Part shown: positions 7,086 through 12,979 of the stretch, piece after piece
How positions within the stretch are numbered: position 1 is the stretch's first letter
Layout of the letters: each line of letters opens with the position of its first letter
From: Halanaerobiaceae bacterium
GTDB lineage: Bacteria; Bacillota_F; Halanaerobiia; Halanaerobiales; CSSED10-376
Assembly: GCA_003557445.1 (NCBI GenBank)
Contig: PWOK01000147.1
Coordinates: forward strand, 1 to 15,368
Reading direction: 5' to 3'
Length of the DNA: 15,368 nt
The notes under the pieces: model-generated
What the model saw: only the letters and a program-made list of their open reading frames with translations
What the model was told of the DNA's origin: nothing
The model's database searches: none
Program-made: the position numbers and the translations under genes

Positions 7086-7565
7086 TTAACCTGTAGTGTT
7101 GTTTTTTGCCCTATTTAGCACTGACTTAATAAAATCATTTTTTGATCCAGTATATTTTTTTCTTTTACCTTTATATTTTCTCCAACTTCTTATTTTTACT
7201 TTTTCATATTCTTTTGCAATTTGGGGATTATTAATCAAATAATTTCTGAATAAAATATGGTCTTTTAAATTTGGATGATTTTTATTATACAGATGTAAAT
7301 GAAAAATCCTTTTTTCAGGTTTTCCTTTCACAAAATATTTTCTTCCCTTTATTCCATGTTCACCTTTGTATTGATATCCTATTTTTTTGATATCTTCTAT
7401 TATTTTATTGTTATCATTTGTTTCTGAGATACCAACCCCAATATCGATTATTGGCTTTGCAGCTATCCCAGGAACAGATGTGCTTCCTATATGATAAATA
7501 TCAATATCCTTTTTTATTATATTTTTTAAATTTCCCTTCTCTTCTTCAAATTTTTCTTTCCACAA
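7086..7565 (-). CDS. GrpB/UPF0157 family protein (nucleotidyltransferase fold), start uncertain
   Basis: The protein matches the GrpB family, which has a nucleotidyltransferase-like fold and no firmly established reaction. The signature YHIGSTSVPGIAAKPIIDIGV contains the G-S-T-S-V-P-G and D-I motifs, followed by FHLHLYNKNHP and HILFRNYL. The listed start is TTG at 7565 and gives 159 residues. However, the frame stays open upstream and still reads like the family N-terminus: ELIGLSNKKISLIPHNKLW, the equivalent of 'GLxxxxVxLVPHNxxW'. That extension, back to the stop near 7690, has no ATG, GTG or TTG. Either a non-standard start is used or the true 5' end was lost where this gene joined the NUDIX gene. 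Confidence 0.82.
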   Translation of the reverse strand: MWKEKFEEEKGNLKNIIKKDIDIYHIGSTSVPGIAAKPIIDIGVGISETNDNNKIIEDIKKIGYQYKGEHGIKGRKYFVKGKPEKRIFHLHLYNKNHPNLKDHILFRNYLINNPQIAKEYEKVKIRSWRKYKGKRKKYTGSKNDFIKSVLNRAKNNTTG

Positions 7566-7651
7566 TTTATTATGTGGTATTAAAGAAATTTTTTTATTGC
7601 TTAACCCTATTAATTCTTTTTCTGGAAAAAGTTCAGGTATATATTTAGGTG

Positions 7652-8086
7652 TTAAAAATCCTTTTTGATTATAATTTCTCTAATCTTTTTTAATAAAGGA
7701 AAAATATGTTCTTCATAAAGACCTATCTCCCAATCAGTTTCATCATTTATTTTAAACCATTTTAAATTAATAATAGAATGAGTATCTGATTTTTCTGTTC
7801 CAATCTCAACATTATTTGAAACAGGTTCACATAAATAGGTTGCAAAGATCTCATAATCATATTTTGGTCTTCCTTTTTCTTCAAACAATAATTTCTTTAC
7901 TTTTACATCCAGATTTGTTTCTTCTTTTATTTCTCTTTTTACACATTCTTTCTTAGTTTCATTTTTTTCTATACATCCACCGGGCAACCACCAATATATA
8001 TTTTGGGTCTTATGATTTTTATGTTTTACAAGTAAAATATTGTCCTCATAAATTATTGCTGCCTGACATCGAATAGTTCTTATCAA
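7652..8086 (-). CDS. NUDIX hydrolase
   Basis: This 144-residue NUDIX protein has its box at 37-59 (G-x5-E-x7-REIKEETNL) after YWWLPGG. The final Gly-hydrophobic pair of the consensus is Asn-Leu. The strand IRCQAAIIYEDNILLVKHK is typical of the group. The C-terminal part, with LKWFKINDETDWEIGLYEEH, matches NUDIX proteins of unspecified substrate. The start is TTG at 8086 with AGGAAGTG about 5 nt upstream. It stands immediately downstream, in gene direction, of complete repeat copy A, 38 nt away, so it is probably the first gene of its cassette. Its 3' end overlaps the open frame of the GrpB-family gene. Confidence 0.9.
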   Translation of the reverse strand: MIRTIRCQAAIIYEDNILLVKHKNHKTQNIYWWLPGGCIEKNETKKECVKREIKEETNLDVKVKKLLFEEKGRPKYDYEIFATYLCEPVSNNVEIGTEKSDTHSIINLKWFKINDETDWEIGLYEEHIFPLLKKIREIIIKKDF

Positions 8087-8124
8087 AATATCACTTCCTT
8101 TGTTTTAATTATGGAGAATTACGT

Positions 8125-8240
8125 ATAACGTCCCGCAGGTTTCCGAAGTTCATGAGTCTTAGAGAGACTGCCCTTAGGCTCATGAATTTGGATGGAGCGA
8201 CGATAGGAGCGGAATCGGAAACCTTGCTGTTATATGAAAG
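8125..8240. repeat. Complete cassette-boundary repeat, copy A (attC-like)
   Basis: The core spans 8125-8233 (109 nt). The plus strand starts ATAACGTCCCGCAGGTTTCC and ends GGAAACCTTGCTGTTATATG; these ends are imperfect inverted repeats. Inside, TTCATGAGTCTTAG pairs with TTAGGCTCATGAA to form an inner hairpin. The two arms differ in a regular way: a 5-nt spacer on the left against 1 nt on the right, and GCAGG against CCTTGC, which leaves one unpaired base. The copy is much richer in G and C than the flanks. It separates the unknown 299-residue gene's stop from the NUDIX start and could also act as a transcription terminator. Confidence 0.85.
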
Positions 8241-8256
8241 TCCATGACTTTTAAAA

Positions 8257-9156
8257 TTACTCTTCAAATGTACTTAAATTTGAGATTAATGTACTTACAG
8301 AATTTGAAAAGTTGAAGCTTAAAAACCTGCCTATATTTTGAATTTCTTCAATGTTATATCCATTTTTATATAATTCAATTAATAATTGTTTCACTTTCTT
8401 ATCATATAAAGGCTTTTCAATTTTATTTGGCATTTCTTGTCCATATTTTAATTTATACATTTTTAAAATCTTATCCCATAGATATTTAGCTTTTTTTCTA
8501 TTCTTTTCGAATTCTTTTTGGCTCTCTTTCTGTTTAATTTCTTTTATTCGGATTTTTTTTATTGCTTCTTCTTTCCCCCGATTAAATAAGATAATTGGAT
8601 GTGTATTTAATACATTATCTTTTATTTCCCAAACATAATTATAAAGAAAGTCTCCAATGATATCATCAAATAAAATATTATCTGTTATATTATCAGTTTC
8701 TTTAACATTGAATAAAATATTATTATTTCTAACCCATTCTCTTAAATATATGTTTTTATTATTAATTAAATCTTTAATTACCTGTGAAATTTGAGATGTT
8801 ATCCACTCAAAAGTTATTTGTTCAAACTCTTCTTCATATGTATAATGATAAATCCCATGCCCACTTACATAACTCGCATAACTTTCACCAGTATATTCTT
8901 TTTTTAGAAAATCATTTAAAGTAACATATTCCTTTAAATTAAATTGTTCATTATTACATATAACCATTCCTGAATTATCCCATGGAGGATCAAGGCTATG
9001 ATCAATTTTATATTTTTTATTATTTAATATAATATAAGCAAACCAATTAGCTACTAATTGAACATAATCATCCATATTATTTTCACATTTGTTTTTTAAT
9101 TTTTTTTGTAAAATATCTTCTAAAATCAATTCTATCAGTCCCTTAATTATTAACAT
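8257..9156 (-). CDS. Unknown 299-residue protein
   Basis: I do not recognise this protein. It is probably cytosolic, with no signal peptide or membrane segment. Visible parts are an N-terminal region with MDDYVQLVANWFAYIIL and DPPWDNSGMVI, an aromatic-rich stretch SGHGIYHYTYEEEFEQITFEW (positions near 115-135), and a highly charged helix likely to form a coiled coil (about 195-225, IKEIKQKESQKEFEKNRKK). The compact C-terminal region reads LYKNGYNIEEIQNIGRFLSF. The first ATG, at 9156, lies exactly where a duplicated methyltransferase fragment begins and has no ribosome binding site. A TTG near 9133 (behind AAGGGA) or the ATG at 9075 (MDDYVQ) may be the real start. Repeat copy A follows its stop. 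Confidence 0.6.
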   Translation of the reverse strand: MLIIKGLIELILEDILQKKLKNKCENNMDDYVQLVANWFAYIILNNKKYKIDHSLDPPWDNSGMVICNNEQFNLKEYVTLNDFLKKEYTGESYASYVSGHGIYHYTYEEEFEQITFEWITSQISQVIKDLINNKNIYLREWVRNNNILFNVKETDNITDNILFDDIIGDFLYNYVWEIKDNVLNTHPIILFNRGKEEAIKKIRIKEIKQKESQKEFEKNRKKAKYLWDKILKMYKLKYGQEMPNKIEKPLYDKKVKQLLIELYKNGYNIEEIQNIGRFLSFNFSNSVSTLISNLSTFEE

Positions 9157-9243
9157 AGGCTAATACCATTATTCAGCCAGGTTTTAATACCCGCAAACAT
9201 TCACTTATTACTTTTTTCTTATCATCAGAAGCTGGCAAATATC
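9153..9243 (-). pseudogene. Duplicated internal fragment of the methyltransferase gene
   Basis: About 90 bp match the segment 10371-10461 inside the methyltransferase gene at roughly nine bases in ten, including ACATAGGCTAAT at one end and ATCATCAGAAGCTGG near the other. Translated, it reads ASDDKKKVISECLRVLKPG, then TGA where the intact gene has the second glycine of KPGG, then IMVLAY. It is therefore a dead scrap of a related copy, not a functional gene. It adjoins the unusually GC-rich GTGCCTGGGGGGCC (near 9260-9273) just after the HAD gene's stop. Confidence 0.85.
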
Positions 9244-9284
9244 TAATCAAAAGCTAACCGTGCCTGGGGGGCCATTGGGATTAC

Positions 9285-9941
9285 TTATAATATCTCTTTT
9301 AATTTTATTAAATTTCTTATACTATAATCAGGTTTTTCCATTTTGTTTTTTGGTTTTTGAACTTTATGAAATCCTTTCAATACTCTAATTGTTTTCATTC
9401 CCATCTTATTTGCCGGTGCAATATCATTATCTAATCTATCTCCAATCATTATTGAATTTACTGAGTTACAGTTTGCTTTCTTCAAAGCAAGTTTAAATAT
9501 TTTAGGATCTGGCTTTTCTAATCCAACTTCTGTTGAAGAGAATAATAAAGATATATATTTAAACAAATCGTATTTTATTAATCTTTTTTTAGTTCCTTTA
9601 GATTGATTTGCAATTACACCAATTTTATATTTTTCATTTAAATAATTCAAAACTTTTCTCGTATTAGAATAAGGTTTTTCCAATGACTTTTTATAATCCA
9701 AATTACTTAATATTTGATCTGCAATATTTTTATCCTTTACAATATTTACAATCGCTTCCCTTATAATTCTTGGAGCGAAATTTAAAGAAGCTAATTCTAA
9801 CTCTTTTATAATATCTTCTTCATTAATACATATCCCTCTTGAGTTCAGCAAATCAATTAATTGTTTTATTCGATCATTCTGAGCCTTTCCTTCATTAATT
9901 AAAGTATTTCCTAAATCAAAAAAAATCCATTGTATTGGCAA
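9285..9941 (-). CDS. HAD superfamily hydrolase (subfamily IA)
   Basis: This 218-residue protein has all four haloacid dehalogenase motifs. Motif I is FFDLGNT (nucleophile Asp9; the usual second Asp is Gly, a variant common in this subgroup). Motif II lies around GVIANQSKG, motif III is the Lys of GLEKPDPKIF, and motif IV is IMIGDRLDNDIAPA. The alpha-helical cap between residues 15 and 90 fits subfamily IA. It probably removes phosphate from a small metabolite in the cytosol. The start is TTG at 9941 with AAGGAGAG 6 nt upstream. A left half of the boundary repeat (copy E) lies about 45 nt before the start. Substrate unknown. Confidence 0.9.
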   Translation of the reverse strand: MPIQWIFFDLGNTLINEGKAQNDRIKQLIDLLNSRGICINEEDIIKELELASLNFAPRIIREAIVNIVKDKNIADQILSNLDYKKSLEKPYSNTRKVLNYLNEKYKIGVIANQSKGTKKRLIKYDLFKYISLLFSSTEVGLEKPDPKIFKLALKKANCNSVNSIMIGDRLDNDIAPANKMGMKTIRVLKGFHKVQKPKNKMEKPDYSIRNLIKLKEIL

Positions 9942-9983
9942 AATTATCTCTCCTTAATTGATTTTTTTACTTTGTGGCAATGT

Positions 9984-10020
9984 CATATAACTTCCCGCAG
10001 GTTTGTGAAGTTCATGAACC
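9984..10020. repeat. Left half of the cassette-boundary repeat (copy E)
   Basis: The plus strand reads CATATAACTTCCCGCAGGTT, then TGTGAAGTTCATGAACC, matching the left end of the complete copies. The right half is absent here but a matching right half (copy F) lies about 880 bp away at 10902, beyond the methyltransferase gene. The outer box is the exact complement of the GTTATATGA end seen in copy A. Confidence 0.78.
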
Positions 10021-10024
10021 TTTT

Positions 10025-10810
10025 TTATAATTTCTTACACACATATAATGCATGACGACTATATCCTATTAATGATTTATTTCTACAGGTTTTTAAATGA
10101 TAATCCAACCATTTTTTGAATTCCTCTTTTTTAAAAGCATTAATTTTATCTCTCATCATATTTACAATTCCATCAGTCCCCAAATGATCAACTTTTTCTA
10201 TTTTATAATTTTCCATTAAAGATTCAATTTCACTATATGTCGAAAAATAAAAACAATCACTATCATCTCCATATGTTGTTGTACCCTTTTCTAATATATT
10301 TCTTAAATTATCATCATTTATGTTATTTTTATCTCTATTAATATAAATTGCATATTGAGCATATCTGTTCACATAGGCTAATGCCATTATTCCACCAGGC
10401 TTTAATACTCGCAAACATTCACTTATTACTTTTTTTCTATCATCAGAAGCTGGTAAATGATAATATGGACCAAAACATAATACAACATCAAAAAAATTAT
10501 TTTTAAAATCAGATAAATCTCTGGCATCCCCCTGTAAAATGTCTATTTTTATATTTTTTTCTTTTTTCCTGGATCTCATAATGTCTATGTGCTTTTTCAC
10601 CTTTTCAAATGCTGTTACATGATGTCCCTGTTCTGCATAGTGAAAAGAATATCTTCCTGTGGCTGCTCCAAGTTCAATTATATTTGATTTTTTTATTATT
10701 AAAGAGTCTAATACATGGGTAGTTGTGATAAATTCAATTCTATGAGAATTATCTTTAATTAATCTAGAATCTTCATCGTAATTTTGATAATGTTGATCTA
10801 ATTTTTCCAT
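10025..10810 (-). CDS. Class I SAM-dependent methyltransferase
   Basis: This 261-residue cytosolic methyltransferase has motif I IIELGAATGRYSFHYAEQGH, the motif II acidic residue in VTAFE, DILQGDARDLS, FDVVLCFGPYYHL (motif IV) and ECLRVLKPGGIMALAYVNR (motif VI). It resembles small-molecule methyltransferases often found as mobile cargo; its target is unknown. The ATG at 10810 is preceded by GGGAGGAAAAT. The gene fills the space between a left half (9984-10020) and a right half (10902-10936) of the boundary repeat, as though it had been inserted into one copy. Part of a related gene is duplicated at 9153-9243. Confidence 0.9.
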   Translation of the reverse strand: MEKLDQHYQNYDEDSRLIKDNSHRIEFITTTHVLDSLIIKKSNIIELGAATGRYSFHYAEQGHHVTAFEKVKKHIDIMRSRKKEKNIKIDILQGDARDLSDFKNNFFDVVLCFGPYYHLPASDDRKKVISECLRVLKPGGIMALAYVNRYAQYAIYINRDKNNINDDNLRNILEKGTTTYGDDSDCFYFSTYSEIESLMENYKIEKVDHLGTDGIVNMMRDKINAFKKEEFKKWLDYHLKTCRNKSLIGYSRHALYVCKKL

Positions 10811-10901
10811 ATTTTCCTCCCTCTTGTAAGTTATCTATAATGATATTATTATATTTCGAGATAATAACAGGATTATCCTTTTTTTAAATCAATTACAACA
10901 G

Positions 10902-10936
10902 GGAAAGGAATTGGAAACCTTACTGTTATAGGAAGT
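10902..10936. repeat. Right half of the cassette-boundary repeat (copy F)
   Basis: The plus strand reads GGAAAGGAATTGGAAACCTT, then ACTGTTATAGGAAGTCG. It matches the right end of complete copy C (GGAATCGGAAACCTTACTG) with few changes. The stop codon of the frameshifted NUDIX gene (10926-10928) falls inside its GTTAT core. The left half is missing at this position; see copy E. Confidence 0.78.
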
Positions 10937-11370
10937 CGTCAGTTCTTTTTACTTTATTCCTTAAGTTTTTATGAACCTCTTCAATAAATTTCCGTGACTC
11001 TCTTGGAATTTCAAATTCATTTATCTCATCAATACTTACCCATTTTACTACTCTTTTTTCTTGTTTTACCCCATGTTTAATAAATGCTCCCAAAAACATG
11101 TGTGTCTGATAAAAAATACCTTTTTCCTTATAAAAGAAAAATCCTACTCTCTGACTGACGTGTGCTTTTAAAGGGCAATAATTCAATATTCAATCCTGTT
11201 TCTTCGTTAACTTCTCTTTTTATTGCTTCTTGTAATGTTTCATTCTCTTCCTGGCCACCACCAGGAATACCCCAAAAAGTTTTATCTTCTTTCTTATTAT
11301 AATGTTTAATCAATAGAAATTTGCTATTCTCAATAACAAAAGCCTGGACACGGATATTACGTTTAATCAT
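10926..11370 (-). pseudogene. NUDIX hydrolase broken by a frameshift
   Basis: Two overlapping frames together make one NUDIX protein. The 5' frame starts with ATG at 11370 (MIKRNIRVQAFVIENSKFLL; GGGGAG 8 nt upstream) and contains the full NUDIX box (WGIPGG, then G-x5-E-x7-REVNEETGL). It then runs into out-of-frame residues after NIELLPF. The other frame continues the protein sense from NYCPLKAHVSQRVGFFFYKE through QTHMFLGAF to VVKWVSIDEINEFEIP, and stops within repeat copy F. The switch lies between about 11170 and 11195. A single-base indel, or a sequencing error, would explain it; as read, no full-length enzyme is made. Confidence 0.8.
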
Positions 11371-11448
11371 TTTAATTACTCCCCTATACATCTTGCTTTT
11401 TAATTTTTTTATGACGATAACTTTACATTCTTGAATTTTTTATAATAA

Positions 11449-11658
11449 TTATATTTTTTTCTTTGATATACCAGCAGCTTCTTGAGTTCCTTGAATATTT
11501 TTGTTATTAAAAATTATAATTATTATAATACTACCAAAAAACCAAAAAAATAATGGCCAAATATATTTAAAGTTTATGCTGATTATTCCCAAATTTGTAA
11601 TTACCCCAGAAAAACCAAAAATTATAAAAACATAATAGGTAAGCTCCACTATCATCAA
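11449..11658 (-). CDS. Small hydrophobic membrane protein fragment
   Basis: Up to 69 residues can be read, with two hydrophobic segments (YYVFIIFGFSGVITNLGIISI, then YIWPLFFWFFGSIIIIIIF) and a basic end KKKI. The only possible starts (TTG and ATG at 11658-11653) lie within the sequence that codes for the neighbouring truncated protein and have no ribosome binding site of their own. I therefore read it as the 3' part of a membrane protein gene joined to the start of another gene. The family is not recognised. Confidence 0.4.
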   Translation of the reverse strand: MMIVELTYYVFIIFGFSGVITNLGIISINFKYIWPLFFWFFGSIIIIIIFNNKNIQGTQEAAGISKKKI

Positions 11659-11776
11659 AAGTATTTAAAATAGAAATATCATCAACTTCTCTTTTTCCAT
11701 TTTCCGAATGAGCTTCTAATGCCTCAAACAAAACCCACTTATCAGGATTTTTATCTCTAACTTCACTCCATTTCAT
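11567..11776 (-). pseudogene. Truncated 'MKWSEVR...ALEAHSE' family gene fused to foreign sequence
   Basis: The first 43 codons (MKWSEVRDKNPDKWVLFEAL, then EAHSENGKREVDDISILNTFDDS) match an uncharacterised family of small bacterial proteins of roughly 90-100 residues that begin the same way. After DDSG, near 11650, the resemblance ends and the frame runs out of phase over the membrane-protein fragment, stopping at 11567. The start is ATG at 11776, with a purine-rich GGGAGGGG upstream. The gene is thus cut in half by a junction. Family membership is from memory of the conserved N-terminus; function unknown. Confidence 0.6.
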
Positions 11777-11795
11777 GTTTTATCCCCTCCCTCTA

Positions 11796-11818
11796 TCTGA
11801 AACCTTGCTGTTAGGTGC
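11796..11818. repeat. Right end of the cassette-boundary repeat (copy G)
   Basis: The plus strand reads TCTGAAACCTTGCTGTTAGG, then TGC: the last 20 or so bases of the repeat, with GTTAGGT in place of GTTATAT. That core matches the integron consensus GTTRRRY exactly. The rest of the element is missing; a truncated gene starts only 20 nt to the left. Confidence 0.7.
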
Positions 11819-11887
11819 TTTAGAAGACAGCTGTTTATAAATTATATCAATCATAAGCATTTACCCTCTCAATAACATCAATTATTC

Positions 11888-11917
11888 TTGATTTTTGGTT
11901 TTAATATGATATATACT
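11888..11917 (+). promoter_or_regulatory. Promoter of vapBC
   Basis: TTGATT (11888-11893) and TATACT (11912-11917) are 18 nt apart, a good sigma-A-type match. Translation of vapB begins at 11952 behind AGAGGTG. A second candidate -10, TATAAT, overlaps at 11917-11922. Confidence 0.6.
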
Positions 11918-11929
11918 ATAATATATACC
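11908..11929. promoter_or_regulatory. Palindromic operator candidate of vapBC
   Basis: A 22-bp imperfect palindrome (GATATATACTATAATATATA followed by CC; 18 of 22 positions symmetric) covers the -10 region. Type II antitoxins with AbrB-like DNA-binding domains repress their own promoter through such sites, so autoregulation by VapB/VapC is likely; the binding itself is inferred. Confidence 0.5.
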
Positions 11930-11951
11930 ATCTAAAAGAGGTGATAATTTT

Positions 11952-12191
11952 ATGGATATTGCTAAATTATTTAAAAACGGAAGAAGTCAAGCAGTTAGAT
12001 TACCCAAAAAATATCGTTTTGATGAATCCCAAGAATCTGAAGTATTTGTTAACAAAATAGGTAATTCTGTTATATTAATTCCCAAAGATCATCAATGGGA
12101 TAATTTAGAGCAAAGTCTAAATAATTTTTCCGATGATTTTATGTCAAAAAGAAATCAACCAGAAATTCAAAAAAGAGATGATATAAAATGA
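11952..12191 (+). CDS. vapB: VapB antitoxin (AbrB/SpoVT fold)
   Basis: This is a 79-residue antitoxin. The N-terminal AKLFKNGRSQAVRLPKKYRF is the AbrB-type swapped-hairpin DNA-binding domain typical of VapB, followed by EVFVNKIGNSVILIPK. The acidic and flexible C-terminal part (DNLEQSLNNFSDDFM) would wrap around and block the VapC toxin. It starts with ATG at 11952 behind AGAGGTGATAATTTT. Its stop overlaps the vapC start (ATGA), so the pair is translationally coupled. It is on the opposite strand to the cassette genes and has its own promoter and palindrome, as expected of an autonomous addiction module. Confidence 0.92.
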   Translation: MDIAKLFKNGRSQAVRLPKKYRFDESQESEVFVNKIGNSVILIPKDHQWDNLEQSLNNFSDDFMSKRNQPEIQKRDDIK

Positions 12192-12589
12192 ATTATATGC
12201 TCGATACAAATATATGTATTTATATAATTAAAGAAAAACCACAAAAAGTCCTTGAAAAATTTCATGCTTTAAATATTGGTGATATATGTATTTCAGTCAT
12301 TACTTTTTCCGAATTAGAATATGGTGTACAAAAAAGTAAATATACCGAGAAAAACAAAATTGCATTAACAAGTTTTCTCTCACCAATTGAAATACTTCCT
12401 TTTAATCAAAAAGCAGCACTGAAATACGGAAAAATTAGATCCAACCTGGAAAAACAGGGTAAAATTATCGGAGCATATGATTTAATGATTGGAACACATG
12501 CTTTAGCAAAAAATCTAACATTAATAACTAACAATGAAAATGAATTCAAAAGAATTAGTGAATTATCTATTGAAAACTGGTCAAATTAA
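12188..12589 (+). CDS. vapC: VapC toxin (PIN-domain ribonuclease)
   Basis: This is a 133-residue PIN-domain endoribonuclease of the VapC type. The acidic metal-binding residues are visible: Asp6 (MLDTNICIY), Glu42 (FSELEYG) and Asp98 (GAYDLMIG), with TNNENEF (about 114-120) as the fourth site. Family members cut tRNA or rRNA when free of antitoxin; the target here cannot be told. Its 4-nt overlap with vapB secures joint synthesis. A few bases after its stop lies the remnant of an alpha/beta hydrolase gene on the other strand, so the module may mark an insertion or recombination point. Confidence 0.93.
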   Translation: MNYMLDTNICIYIIKEKPQKVLEKFHALNIGDICISVITFSELEYGVQKSKYTEKNKIALTSFLSPIEILPFNQKAALKYGKIRSNLEKQGKIIGAYDLMIGTHALAKNLTLITNNENEFKRISELSIENWSN

Positions 12590-12592
12590 TTA

Positions 12593-12793
12593 ATTCAGGT
12601 CTTCTATTACCACCATGAAAAATCACAATTTTTTGCTTTTCTTGTGAACCTGTTACCAAAACATTTGTATGCCCGAATCTAGTATCTACATTCTTCATAT
12701 CGTATTCAATTTCCAATTCAGATAACTGTCTATCATAAATATCTAATAATTTTTTTCTCCTTGTGGAGTTCTATATATTGATTTCGATGACAT
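12593..12793 (-). pseudogene. Alpha/beta hydrolase, N-terminal remnant with frameshift
   Basis: From ATG at 12793 (AAAGGGGG about 11 nt upstream) the minus strand reads MSSKSIYRTPQGEK, then meets a stop. One extra A in the run of seven A at about 12749-12755 restores LLDIYDRQLSELEIEYD, then VDTRFGHTNVLVTGSQEKQK and IVIFHGGNRRPE. That is the start of a typical alpha/beta-fold hydrolase up to the oxyanion HGG motif. The sequence then ends next to the vapC stop, so the catalytic Ser, Asp and His are all missing. Two lesions, a frameshift and a loss of the 3' three-quarters, make it a clear pseudogene. Confidence 0.8.
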
Positions 12794-12851
12794 GTTATAT
12801 GGTTCCCCCTTTGTTTGTTTTTATCTTTTAAATCACTAGGCAATATTTTGG

Positions 12852-12967
12852 ATAACGTTTTGCAGGTTTCCGAAGTTCATGAGCCTTAGAGCAACCGCGC
12901 TTGGCGAATGAATTTGTGCGAAGCAGCAGCGGGAGCCGGAAACCTTGCTGTTATCAGAAGTTAGGCG
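12852..12967. repeat. Complete cassette-boundary repeat, copy B (attC-like)
   Basis: The core is 12852-12954 (103 nt): ATAACGTTTTGCAGGTTTCC at the left, GGAAACCTTGCTGTTATCAG at the right. Internal bases include TTCATGAGCCTTAGAGC and GCGCTTGGCGAATGAATT, which pair as an inner hairpin. Six bases after the GTTAT core comes GTTAGGC (12960-12966), a perfect GTTRRRY match. It lies just after the gpmI stop and 59 nt before the start of the broken alpha/beta hydrolase. Confidence 0.85.
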
Positions 12968-12979
12968 CCTTATAATTAA

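Noticed and set aside
10811..10900. Promoter for the methyltransferase gene with its TATAAT-like boxes
   Set aside because: Several AT-rich hexamers occur but none has a convincing -35 partner at 16-18 nt.
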